Assembly (NCBI GenBank): GCA_005792355.1
Contig: SXSC01000306.1
Location: 1-33,128, forward strand
Source of the DNA: Opitutaceae bacterium
GTDB lineage: Bacteria > Verrucomicrobiota > Verrucomicrobiia > Opitutales > Opitutaceae
Direction of reading: 5' to 3'
DNA length: 33,128 nucleotides
How positions within the stretch are numbered: position 1 is the first letter of the stretch; each line of letters begins with the position of its first letter. Shown here piece by piece: positions 7,792 through 16,700 of this stretch. Made by a program: the position numbers and the translations under genes. The notes under the pieces are model-generated. The model searched no databases, was not told where the DNA came from, and saw only the letters and a list, made by a program, of their open reading frames with translations.

Positions 7792-8154
7792 TCAGGAATC
7801 CTCACTTGAAATCTCCGCCACCGCCGCCGTCGGTGGCGTGGCTTGCACAAGCAGAAACGTCAGGTCCTCCACCGCCCGCACCGCATGCGGCAGATGCGGC
7901 GGCATGTGCAACAGGTCGCCGGCGGCGAGGCGCTGAACCCGCGGCCCCAGCGTGATCTCCCCGGAGCCGGCGAGCACGTGGAGCAAGACGCGCGCCGGGC
8001 TGGTGTGCTCGGACAACTCCTGCCCGGCCGCGAAACGAAACAGCGTCGCACGCAGGCCGGGCGCCGTGAGCAACGCCTGGCTGACGATGCCGTCGGCCAC
8101 ATCTGGCGGCGGCGTTTTCAGGGAGATGAGATCGGCCCGGTCGATGGGAAGCAT
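7792..8154 (-). CDS. Small cupin-domain protein
   Basis: A 120-residue single-domain cupin. Motif 1 is represented by the region around EHTSPARVLLHVLAGSGEI and motif 2 by PPHLPHAVRA, with several histidines that could bind a metal. It has no signal peptide, so it is cytoplasmic. It sits between a DUF2249 protein and the Crp/Fnr regulator, all on the minus strand in a block led by nirK. Small cupins of this type occur near nitrogen-oxide genes in other bacteria, but no substrate can be assigned. The ATG at 8154 gives the whole fold. Confidence 0.82.
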   Translation of the reverse strand: MLPIDRADLISLKTPPPDVADGIVSQALLTAPGLRATLFRFAAGQELSEHTSPARVLLHVLAGSGEITLGPRVQRLAAGDLLHMPPHLPHAVRAVEDLTFLLVQATPPTAAVAEISSEDS

Positions 8155-8239
8155 GATGGAAAGTATTGGAAGGAGGCTGCCACCGACGTCGTCGATCGCT
8201 GGTGGTCCGACGGAATCAGTTCAACCAGAGTTGGTCGGA

Positions 8240-8473
8240 TCACTCGCGCCAGAAATTGACCGCCCAGCCGCCGTCGGCGCGGTGTTCCATCGACGACGCG
8301 AAGCCCTCGCTCTTGAGCCGCTCGATCAACGGCGCAGGAAAAAACGGCGCGATGACCGTCAGCCCATGACCGGCCGCGAGGGCATCGACGCGGGCGCGAA
8401 TGATGTTGAACGGCTCTTCCCCCCGCGCGATCACCGGCCGGACGTCTAAGACCTTGAATTTGATCGCGCTCAT
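8240..8473 (-). CDS. DUF2249-domain protein
   Basis: A 77-residue cytoplasmic protein covering one DUF2249 domain: LDVRPVIARGEEPFNII at the N-terminus, then LTVIAPFFPAPLIERLKSEGF, and a C-terminal WAVNFWRE strand. This TusA-like fold is frequently encoded near denitrification and NO-response genes, where its role is not settled. The ATG at 8473 is chosen because the domain starts within a few residues of it. It lies 7 bases downstream of the porin stop and 85 bases before the cupin gene, consistent with a shared transcript. Confidence 0.85.
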   Translation of the reverse strand: MSAIKFKVLDVRPVIARGEEPFNIIRARVDALAAGHGLTVIAPFFPAPLIERLKSEGFASSMEHRADGGWAVNFWRE

Positions 8474-8480
8474 CGCGGCC

Positions 8481-9680
8481 TCAGTACACAAACTCGATTT
8501 GCAGCCAAAACTTGCGGACGTCGGGGTAGGCCAGACTGTCTCGCCGGAAGTCGGCCACCTTCGCCGTCCCGGACAGAAATTTTCCGAACTTGCGGACGAG
8601 TTGCGCATTCCACTCGGTCCCGACATCCGCGCCGGTCCGGTCCAGCGTGTAACGATGATAGAAGGCCAGAAACGTGAATCCCTCCGGCAGGTTGGCCGCG
8701 GCTTTCACGTAGGTATCGCGGAGCCCGGCTGCCGGTGTCGCCAGAAAGAGATCCGCCCAGCCGTTGAAGGCGTGCAGAGTGGCGAGCGGCGTCTTGAAGC
8801 CGACGTTGTTATCCTGGCCGAGCACTTCGTAGCCCAGCGACACACTGCCCGGCTTGAAGCCCACTCCGGCTTCGAGTGAGAGATAGCGGGCGCGGTAGTT
8901 CAGCGCGCTCGATCCGTAGTCAGACTGGAGCGCCGCCTCCGCGCGGTAGAGCAATTTGGTGTCCGGGGAAAGCGGGGCCGACCCGTTGAAGCTCGTCCCG
9001 TAGGTGGCGCAGGAGTTGGCGGCGGCGTTGTCGAAATCCAGCAGGTAAGCGTAGCCCGCCAGCGTGCCCAGGGAGAAGCCGCCGTAGTTGGCGTGCGCCA
9101 CGTGCGACTCCGATTTCCATTTACCCTGGAGATGGCGGTCGCCGAACACGCGGTTGATCTGGTGCAGGAAACCGTAGGTCAGCGTGGTCTTGGCGAGCGA
9201 TTTGTCCTGCACGACCGCCGCATCAAACGTCTGCTGGTTTTGCCGCCAACCGACGTCGCCGATGAAACGCGCGTTGTCGAGCACCAGCCGCTGCCGGCCC
9301 AGGGTGAACTGGGTCTTCCCCTCCTCGAAGCCGATCCAGGCCTGATTGATCTCGGTGGACTCCGGGTCGGCCACCACCGCGCGCCCGGTGCCACCCGGAT
9401 TGAGACCGGCCTGGCTGTAGCGATCGCCGTCGGCCGCGACGATGTTCTCCGCTTCGAGCATGGCCTTCCAACCGTGCAGGGTCGCGGTGGTGAAACCGAG
9501 ACGCGTGCGCAACGTGAGGGCGGCGGCATCGCGAAGACCGGTCTGCCCGACGCCCTCATAACGCAGCCGCGCGTTGATCGAGACCTTGCCCTGGGCCAGG
9601 GCATCGGGGAGCGACGCGGGCTCGGCCCCGCGGGCGGAACCGGCCAACAACAACAAGAGAAGCAATGATCGTGTTTTCAT
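8481..9680 (-). CDS. Outer-membrane beta-barrel porin, alginate-export-like
   Basis: A 399-residue exported protein with a signal peptide (MKTRSLLLLLLLAGSARG-A) and alternating-residue strands throughout, ending in the aromatic motif FWLQIEFVY typical of outer-membrane barrels. Segments such as INQAWIGFEEGKTQFTLGRQRL and GDVGWRQNQQTFDAA match what I know of the alginate-export family, which in many Gram-negative bacteria includes general anion or small-solute porins. It follows the nirK-nirV-SCO genes after a 295-base gap and precedes DUF2249 and the cupin. A role in bringing nitrite or another small anion into the periplasm is an inference from position only. The start is ATG 9680; a longer open frame upstream does not encode a signal peptide. 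Confidence 0.82.
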   Translation of the reverse strand: MKTRSLLLLLLLAGSARGAEPASLPDALAQGKVSINARLRYEGVGQTGLRDAAALTLRTRLGFTTATLHGWKAMLEAENIVAADGDRYSQAGLNPGGTGRAVVADPESTEINQAWIGFEEGKTQFTLGRQRLVLDNARFIGDVGWRQNQQTFDAAVVQDKSLAKTTLTYGFLHQINRVFGDRHLQGKWKSESHVAHANYGGFSLGTLAGYAYLLDFDNAAANSCATYGTSFNGSAPLSPDTKLLYRAEAALQSDYGSSALNYRARYLSLEAGVGFKPGSVSLGYEVLGQDNNVGFKTPLATLHAFNGWADLFLATPAAGLRDTYVKAAANLPEGFTFLAFYHRYTLDRTGADVGTEWNAQLVRKFGKFLSGTAKVADFRRDSLAYPDVRKFWLQIEFVY

Positions 9681-9727
9681 CTGGGAAGTTTGCAGGATTA
9701 CGTCAGATTTTATGGAATCAGTCTTGA

Positions 9728-9751
9728 TGGAGGCGGGGTGCCCCACCCCGC
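9728..9751. repeat. Dispersed 16-mer repeat (partial element)
   Basis: TGGAGGCGGGGTGCCC at 9728-9743, continuing into ACCCCGC, is identical to both arms of the inverted repeat at 11479-11586. It lies in the 9681-9975 gap between the SCO and porin genes. The rest of that gap shows no gene; a possible ACGTAAT half-site (9697-9703) lies just upstream of the porin start. Confidence 0.6.
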
Positions 9752-9975
9752 AGGTCACCGGCTCCGCGCGAAGTTCCACGCAGTGGGGAAAACGCTCCCC
9801 CAAAGGCCGAAATCTGGGTTGAGCCTCAGCGGCACAATAAATTGGTCATCATTTCGGAGGGCTGCGCGTCGTCGCAGCCGTTTTTCAGAGCGGATCTCAT
9901 CGCGCCGACCAAGCGGCGCCCTCCGCACGTGTGCCTTCCTTGATGACGTCGTGGTTAGAATCATTCGACGCTGAT

Positions 9976-10701
9976 TCAGGGTTGCTTTGCCACCACCGCG
10001 ACGGCCTTCGCCGCCGGCGAGATGTCGCCCATCAGGCCGGCATGTTGGTGCGCAACTTCACCCTCGGGATTCAGAATCGTGAAGAGATTGGAATGCGCAA
10101 ACTGTCCGCGCGCATCCTGCTTGAACTTCACCCCGAGCAGCATCGCGAGCTCCTGCACCGGGGCGTTTTCGCCGCGCAACAGCGTCCAGCCAGCATCGAG
10201 CCCCAGGCGCACCCGAAATGCCTGGAGCGCCGCCGGGGTGTCGCGCGCCGTGTCGAAACTCACGAGCACCACCTGAGCCCGGGCGCGCGCCTCGTCGGAC
10301 AGCGCGGCGCGCAGGCGTTTGAGGTCGTCGACCAAAACCGGGCAGGCGTATTCGCAGGTGGCAAAAAACATCGCAAGCACCACCGGCCGGCCGCGTAACG
10401 AAGTTAGTGATACCGTTTGCCCGGCGTCATCCGTCCATTGGGCGTCGAGCTGGTAGAGTGAGCGGGCGGTGAGCGGAACCCCGGCCTTCAGCTCCTCGCA
10501 ACACGGCGCGGTCGCGGGTTTTGCCGCCGCTGTTTTTTCCGCCGCACAGCAGGCGGGCGTCACGCCGGCCGGCTGCGCCGCGGCGCAACACGGGGGTTTG
10601 GTTGCCGGCGGCGGGCAACACGGGGCCGTCGTGGAGTCGGCCGCGCCGGAGAAACTGGCCGCGGTCACGGCGGCGAGGAGGAAAACAAGCTTGGTTTTCA
10701 T
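9976..10701 (-). CDS. SCO1/SenC-family copper protein with cysteine-pair N-terminus
   Basis: A 241-residue exported thioredoxin-fold protein of the SCO family, which delivers copper to CuA sites or acts as a thiol reductase. It has an N-terminal signal sequence, the copper-binding CxxxC at C116/C120 (ATCEYACP) and the distal ligand H203 (FAHSNLF). Between signal and domain, residues 25-70 hold four CC pairs (28-29, 38-39, 51-52, 67-68) in a proline/alanine-rich linker, which is unusual for SCO and could be a copper-collecting tail. It overlaps nirV by ATGA and so belongs to the nirK-nirV unit, suggesting service to NirK or to the CuA-containing reductase encoded at 28556-29080. Confidence 0.92.
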   Translation of the reverse strand: MKTKLVFLLAAVTAASFSGAADSTTAPCCPPPATKPPCCAAAQPAGVTPACCAAEKTAAAKPATAPCCEELKAGVPLTARSLYQLDAQWTDDAGQTVSLTSLRGRPVVLAMFFATCEYACPVLVDDLKRLRAALSDEARARAQVVLVSFDTARDTPAALQAFRVRLGLDAGWTLLRGENAPVQELAMLLGVKFKQDARGQFAHSNLFTILNPEGEVAHQHAGLMGDISPAAKAVAVVAKQP

Positions 10702-11612
10702 GGCGATTGGGCGCAGCGGAAGCCGAGGTTGGGCACGGCGTAGTTGGCGCGCACGGAGCTGCGAAAGCCGGCGCGCATGAAGGCGGGAAAATCAGAGGGG
10801 TCGCGGACGCCGGCGGCGCCGGCCCCGCAAAACAGATTGCGTTCAAGTCCGGTGTCGCCGCGCGATTCACCCGTGACCATCGCGGTGTTGAAATCGTCGA
10901 CCCACTCCCAGACGAGCCCGTGAAGATCGCGTGCGCCAAAATAATTTGGACGCCCCGTGCCCGCCGCCGGCAGCTGCACCGGTGTCGGTTGGCCAAACCA
11001 CGCCAGCACGTGCGCGCTGAAGCCGGGCTCGGTCGCCCCGTCGGCGGTGGCGAATCCCGCGGCGGCGGCGCGCTCCCACTCCGCCGTGGTCGGCAGGCGT
11101 TTGCCGAGCGCCTGGGCATAGGCCCGCGCGGCAAACCATGACACGCGCACCACCGGAGCATCGGCAAGGGCGTTGGGCCCGAGCTCCAGATCGGCGGCCC
11201 AGTCGGCCAGATAACCGGTGTCGGCGAAGAGCGGGCTCACCCGCGACCGCTGCCATTTTGGCTGCGCCCGGACGAAGGCGAGGAACTCCCCGTTGGTCAC
11301 CGGGCGCGAATCCAGCCAATACGCCGCGACCGGCACGCGCTCCGGTTCATCCTTGCTGCGAATGAGCGGAGCGTAACTGCCGGCGGGAATGCGGCTCATG
11401 CCCAGAGGAGGCACATCTTCGGCGCGCACGGTCGCCGCCGCCGCGGACAGCGCCATGAGAGCAGCCAGCAGACTCCAATGGAGGCGGGGTGCCCTCTTTG
11501 TCCGCCGAAGGCTCGGCGAAGGTGGAACCCCGCGATTACGATCATTCGCGTGCTTCAGTTTGCGGGGTGGGGGCACCCCGCCTCCAAACAAACCATGTGT
11601 TCGGACGCTCAT
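10698..11612 (-). CDS. nirV: NirV, formylglycine-generating-enzyme-like protein of nitrite reductase
   Basis: A SUMF1/FGE-fold protein (PF03781 type), directly downstream of nirK as nirV is in several denitrifiers. The domain runs from about residue 70 (PPLGMSRIPAGSYAP) through PVTNGEFLAFV, RVSWFAARAYAQALGKRLPTTAEWE, LHGLVWEWVDDF to the ending NLGFRCAQS. An apparent signal segment (residues about 45-65, LHWSLLAALMALSAAAATVRA) places it in the periplasm. Its biochemical role in nitrite reduction is not established. The ATG at 11612 follows the nirK stop by 7 bases. The first 45 codons run through a dispersed inverted repeat (11479-11586), so the natural N-terminus may have been rewritten by that element. 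Confidence 0.85.
   Translation of the reverse strand: MSVRTHGLFGGGVPPPRKLKHANDRNRGVPPSPSLRRTKRAPRLHWSLLAALMALSAAAATVRAEDVPPLGMSRIPAGSYAPLIRSKDEPERVPVAAYWLDSRPVTNGEFLAFVRAQPKWQRSRVSPLFADTGYLADWAADLELGPNALADAPVVRVSWFAARAYAQALGKRLPTTAEWERAAAAGFATADGATEPGFSAHVLAWFGQPTPVQLPAAGTGRPNYFGARDLHGLVWEWVDDFNTAMVTGESRGDTGLERNLFCGAGAAGVRDPSDFPAFMRAGFRSSVRANYAVPNLGFRCAQSP
11479..11586. repeat. Inverted-repeat element inside the 5' end of nirV
   Basis: Arms TGGAGGCGGGGTGCCC (11479-11494) and its exact complement (11571-11586) enclose 76 bases containing a second, smaller hairpin (CCGCCGAAGGCTCGGCG). The same 16-mer occurs at 9728. It lacks an open reading frame of its own and lies within the reading frame of nirV. 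Confidence 0.7.
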
Positions 11613-11619
11613 CCGCAGT

Positions 11620-13128
11620 TCACTTGTTGTCGCCGCGCACCCGCTTCACCTCGGTCGCAGTGACTCCGCCGAGGGCGTTGCCCCAGGTGTTCATCACATA
11701 GGTGAGCACGTCCGCGACCTGATCGTCGGTGTACTCCTGCGGCGGCATCAGGTTGTTGTACGGCTTGCCGTTGACGGTAATCGGGCCGCTCAGCCCTTTC
11801 AGCACGACCTTGATCGCGCGTTCCTTGTCGGCCTTGAGGTAATCGGAATTGGCCAGCGGCGGAAAAACCCCGGGCAGGCCCTCGCCATTGGCCATGTGAC
11901 ACGCAAAACACGACGTAAGGAACACCTTCTTGCCGCGTTCGATTTGAATGTCTTTCGTGATGTTGGCGATCTGCGGATTGGAGGCGATGGCCTTTTCCTT
12001 CGCCGCGACGAGTTCAGCCTCGCGCTTGCTCGCCGCGAAACCGGCGTCGGAGGCCTGGCCGATATAGACTTCGTCGACCTCCTTGCCCGAATAGATGAGC
12101 CGGTTCTCCGGGCCGGTGACCTTGAGCATGCCGAGCGCGCCCTTGTTGAAGGCCCGCGACAGGGAATGGTCCACGAGAATGAACGTGCCCGGGACATCGA
12201 CCTTGAAGTCCACGATCGTCGAACCGCCCGACGGCACCATCGTGGTCTGCACCTGGCGCTGCGACGGCATGATGCCGCCCTCGAGATACACGGTGTCGAA
12301 AATCTCACCGATGACGTGGAACGACGAAGTCACGTTGGGCCCGCCGACGCCGAAATAGATGCGCACGCGATCTCCCACCTTGGCCTGCAGCGCCCGGTCA
12401 CCGACGAGCGCGCCGACGGCGCCGTTGAACACAATGTACGGAGGACGCTCGTCCTCGGCCTTCATCGGATCGAAATTCTGCAAGCCCGGTTCCCCGTGCC
12501 GGCCCGTGGTGTAGAACTCACCCTGCATCACGTAGAACTCGCGATCGACGGCCGGCAGGCCGTCCTTGGGGTCGACCAGAATCATGCCGTACATGCCGTT
12601 GGCGATGTGCATCGGCACCGGCGCGGTGGCGCAGTGATAAATGTAGAGACCGGGGTTGATCGCGGTGAAGGAAAATTGCGATGAGTGGCCCGGGGCCGTG
12701 AAGGAGGAGGCCGCACCGCCGCCCGGTCCGGTGACCGCGTGCAGATCGATGTTATGCGGCACCTTTGAAGTCGGGTGGTTGTTGAGGTGAAACTCGACGA
12801 AGTCGCCCTCGCGCACGCGGATGAACGAACCGGGGACGTTGCCACCGTAGGTCCAGAACATGTACTCCACGCCGTCGGCGAGCCGTTTCACGACCTCGCG
12901 CACCTCAAGGTTGACGATGACCTTGGCCGGGTGCCGGCGCGTGATGACCGGAGGCACATTGGGTGCTTCGGTGAGCACAGCGAGCTCGACGGGGAGGTCG
13001 GCGGCCAGCGGTGCCGCGCCGGGCTGGGCGAGGACAGTGCCTTCCGCCGCGCGGGCGGACGGCAGAGCTGCGGCGAGCAGAAGAACAATCGAAGCGGCGC
13101 GAAGTCGGGAGTGGAGGGATGTATTCAT
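11620..13128 (-). CDS. nirK: Copper nitrite reductase fused to a C-terminal cytochrome c
   Basis: Periplasmic NO-forming nitrite reductase, 502 residues with a signal peptide (about residues 1-28). Type-1 copper ligands are H125, C166, H174 and M179; type-2 ligands are H130, H165 and H321; the catalytic D128 and H271 are present (motifs [38 protein letters not shown]). A linker after residue 345 leads to a cytochrome c domain with CFACH at 407-411 and a likely Met ligand in NNLMPP. The fusion supplies its own electron entry. The first start that gives a signal peptide is ATG 13128. A TTGAC-N4-ATCAA type box is centred 64.5 bases upstream. It is first in a unit with nirV and sco. Confidence 0.97.
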   Translation of the reverse strand: MNTSLHSRLRAASIVLLLAAALPSARAAEGTVLAQPGAAPLAADLPVELAVLTEAPNVPPVITRRHPAKVIVNLEVREVVKRLADGVEYMFWTYGGNVPGSFIRVREGDFVEFHLNNHPTSKVPHNIDLHAVTGPGGGAASSFTAPGHSSQFSFTAINPGLYIYHCATAPVPMHIANGMYGMILVDPKDGLPAVDREFYVMQGEFYTTGRHGEPGLQNFDPMKAEDERPPYIVFNGAVGALVGDRALQAKVGDRVRIYFGVGGPNVTSSFHVIGEIFDTVYLEGGIMPSQRQVQTTMVPSGGSTIVDFKVDVPGTFILVDHSLSRAFNKGALGMLKVTGPENRLIYSGKEVDEVYIGQASDAGFAASKREAELVAAKEKAIASNPQIANITKDIQIERGKKVFLTSCFACHMANGEGLPGVFPPLANSDYLKADKERAIKVVLKGLSGPITVNGKPYNNLMPPQEYTDDQVADVLTYVMNTWGNALGGVTATEVKRVRGDNK

Positions 13129-13184
13129 GTGAGTTGTATTAACGGCTGACAGGGGAGATGATGACAGAAAGGTGGCGTGGGTGC

Positions 13185-13200
13185 CTTGACGTGGATCAAG
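13185..13200 (-). promoter_or_regulatory. FNR/Dnr-type box upstream of nirK
   Basis: The minus strand reads CTTGATCCACGTCAAG, a TTGAT-N4-GTCAA dyad. The same 16-mer occurs between the nor-like operon and cyoE (30748-30763). With activation at -41.5 the transcript would start near 13151, leaving a 23-base leader before nirK. Confidence 0.85.
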
Positions 13201-13748
13201 CGAATGGCGTGGGAACATCCGCGGCGGTTCGGGCGGTGGGGGCCCGAACTGCGGCGCCAAATATCGCAAATTTCAGCGCCGGGAACGCTGCAAATCCTGC
13301 GGTATCGCGCGCATGGCTTGCGGGGTTTCATGCGTGACCGCCCGCGGAAAAAGCGACGGCGCACCCCACCTGACCGATGCTGGATGATATCGGGCCAATC
13401 CAAAAGAGTCAGGCCTTGCGGTTTGCGGCGGAAAGGAAAGAAAGCACGGGCAAACCGACGCGGCCATGACATACAAGCTTCGACTCGATTTTGCGGACAC
13501 CGCTGGTCAGCTCATCAAAGCTCCAACGATTAGGTGATCCTCGGAGAGTCGTGCTGCCTGACAACCAACGGGATTACTGCCGGACCGACCGCCTGGTGAG
13601 CAGTCGCTGTCCACAAAAGGAACCTCAAAAAATGGGACGTCTGGATTTTCAGACTTCCGACCGGCCTCCCGTTGAAATTCGCCGTTCCGATGACGGTGGG
13701 ATTATGAACGCTCCAAACTGTCCCAACCGCCGCCGACCATCAGCCCTC
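13201..13748. other. Intergenic region without a supported gene
   Basis: 548 bases between the nirK promoter and the stop of the TIR-kinase gene. Short open frames exist on both strands but have no recognisable domain or credible start. I see no tRNA, terminator-like stem with T-run, or repeat shared with other parts of the window. Confidence 0.5.
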
Positions 13749-16700
13749 TCAGAACAGCGGCGCGTTGTTCTTTGGGTCGTTGAGCAGCGCCTCGAAGCGC
13801 GGGTCGCCCCGGAACGACCGCCAGGCGGGTTGGTGACGGAACTCGTAGACATTCGGACCATAGGGCGTGCGCAGGAGTCGCGCGAGCTCGGTCAGCGCCT
13901 GATCCTTTTCGCCCGCCAGGGCGAGAATCTGGACATAGCCGTATCGCGCCTGCGGATCGATCCAGGCATCGGGTCGCTTGGCGCGGATTGCCAGAATCTC
14001 CCGCGCCAGTAGCAAAGCCCCGGCCGGATCGCCGGCCAGCACATGCATCAGCGCAGTGTCGTAAAATGGCGTCCAGTTGGATGAGTTATCGGCTGCCTGC
14101 TTCCGGATCCTAGCGACGGCGGCATCGAATTCCGGGAGCGATTTTTCCGCGCGAAGCCGCGCGGCGGCGTGATCGCCCGTGCCCAGTAGGTCGGTCAACG
14201 ACGGGTCGCGCTGGGGACCCGGGCGGGTTCGGTCCAGTTGCACGGCCGCAGCGAAGTCACCGCGCTCGCGCAGCCACCTCGACTTCAGTTGCAGGATCTT
14301 GGGGTCATCCCGCGCGAAAGGGCGGGGATTGGCCAGCCACTCGTCCACCTCCCGCGTTGAGCCGTGCGCATGAAACGCCATTCTCACTTGCTCGAATCGC
14401 CACATGGGTTCTTCGGGAATGATTCTTGAAACATGCTGATATTGCACGGCCGCCTCGTCGTAGCGACGCAGGGCCGCGAGTAGACCCGCGAGGTGCCTGT
14501 TACTGTCCCAATAATTGGGATTGAGTTTGGCCGCTTGGCGCAGGGCGATGACTGATTCGGGCCAGCGACCGAGACGCCGGTAAACATAGCCGAGGTGTTC
14601 CAGCGTTTCCTCTGAATTGGGCTGCAACAGATGAGCGCGCTGGAAGAATTCCGCGGCCCGTTCAAAGTCAGAATCTACAAAAAAGTGATAGACGCCTTGG
14701 GCGCGAAGGCCGGTGGGGCCTCCAGGTTCGAGGCGGTTGGCGGTGTCGAGAGCCGCCTGGATCTTCGCCAGCCACTCCGGATTGTGGAACTTACGCTGCC
14801 GATATAAGAATGACCGCCTACCCGCCAGATCCCCCCAAGCTTGGGTGAACTTGGAATCCAGCGCCACGACTTCCGCCAGGATTTGCTCCCTTTCCTCTTC
14901 GTCCTTGGTCTCGCGGGCCCGCAGGTAACGCTCGTAGGCTGCCGGGTTGACGGTCACCATGCTGATAACGGGGCGCTTGGTGAGTTGGTCTCTTTCCTCC
15001 GGGGAGATGGTGACGGAGACCGCGGCGGCGATCTCCTGGGCCAGCTCGGACTGGATCGCAAACACCTCGGCAAGGTCGCGATCATAGGCCTTGGCCCAGA
15101 CCTGCTGGTCGGTGCGGGTGTCGATGAGCTTGCCGGTCACACGCACCCTGTTGCCTAGGCGGCGCACGCTGCCCTCGAGGACTAAGGCGGCCCCCAGTTC
15201 CATCCCGATTTGCCGAATCGTCTTGGTGGAGGCGCGATACTGCATGACCGACGTGCGGGAGATGACCGACAACGCCCGAATGTTCCCGAGGTTGATCAGG
15301 ATGTCTTCCTGCATGCCGTCGGCAAAGGTCGCCTTGTCGTCCTTGTCGTCGCTCAGGCTCGCGAATGGCAGCACCGCGATGGTCTTGTCGGCGGCGGTCA
15401 CCCCCACCTGACGAGACTGGCTTGAATCCCGCGACGCCGCGAAGTTCGGACGCCATTTCCACCAAACAAACCCGCCCCCGACCAGAATCGCCGCCAGCGC
15501 CGCCACGCGGAGCAGATATTTCCCCACCCGCCGGCCGCGCATCGAGCTGCCCGCCTGCAACGCGAGCAGATCCGACAGGAACGCGGCGCCGTCCGAGTAG
15601 CGGCTGGCGGCTTCACGTTCGCAGGCACGGATGATGATTTCGTTGAGTTCGAAGAGCGCCTCGCTGTCGGGCAGCCGTCGCACTTCGGCCGGGAGCTTCG
15701 GAAATTCCTGGCGGTCGAGTCCGGTTGAAAGTTCGTAGAGCAGCTTGCCGAGCGCATAGACGTCGGCGCTCGGCGAGCCCGGACCTTCGGGCGGCACAAA
15801 TCCCTCCGTGCCGACAAACGTGCTCGCGTCGCTCGTGGGCGTGACGAGCCCGATGTCGGCGAGTTTCGCGACGCCGCCGACGAAGATGACGTTCGACGGC
15901 TTGATGTCGCGGTGGATGAGTCCGCGTTTGTGCAAACCCGCGAGCACGCGCGACAGTTCGACGCCGATGTTCACGCACTCCGCCGCCGGCAGCCGGCCGC
16001 GCCGTTTGCGCGCCTCGGTGAGCGTGAGCGGAACGTAGCTCGCCGGCACGATGTCGCGTCCGCGGTCGGCGTCGTCGGCCAGCTCCATCACGTAATAGAA
16101 ATATCCCTCGTCGTCGTTGCGCCCGATGTGCAGCAGCGCCATCTGGATCGACTCGCCGAGCGAGATCGCCGCGAATTCCTTGAGTCCCTTGAACTCGCGC
16201 TCGAACGGCCCGGCGTCGGCAAAACGGTCCCGCCACACGACTTTGATCGCGCGAACAATCCCGGTGAGGCCGCGCGCGAGCCACACATCGCCGTAGCTGC
16301 CGCGGCCGATCACGCGCAGCATTTCGTAGTCGGCAATGTCCGGCGTGCCGTCCGCGGCCGTGGCGCGGAATTTTCGCGCCGGGTTGGCTGAGCCCATCGG
16401 CGGAATCGCCCGCGACGATTCCCCGCCCGCCAGCAATTTCTTCACGCGTTCGACAAACGCGTCGGTGTTTCCGCCCTCGCGGACTCGCATCCACTGCACC
16501 GCGAGAAACACCTCGGGCACTTCCGCGTCCCGCTCCGGCGTGTCGTCGATGCACACGGGCACGATGAACGGCCGCCCCTTCGCGATCAGCAACGAGCGCT
16601 GCTCGGCGAGATGCCACTCGAGCCGGAAGTAGCCCTCGTGCCGCGCCTGCGTGCTCGCCGAAATGATCGGGAGGAAAAGCGTGCAGTCGCGAATCTGTTT

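Noticed and set aside
9717..9731. ATCAGTCTTGAT near the porin promoter as a possible FNR box.
   Set aside because: The half-sites are everted (ATCA then TGAT), which is the wrong orientation for TTGAT-N4-ATCAA.
13177..13533. Open frames in the gap between nirK and the TIR-kinase gene.
   Set aside because: Arg-rich composition, no domain, no start signal, and both strands equally open.
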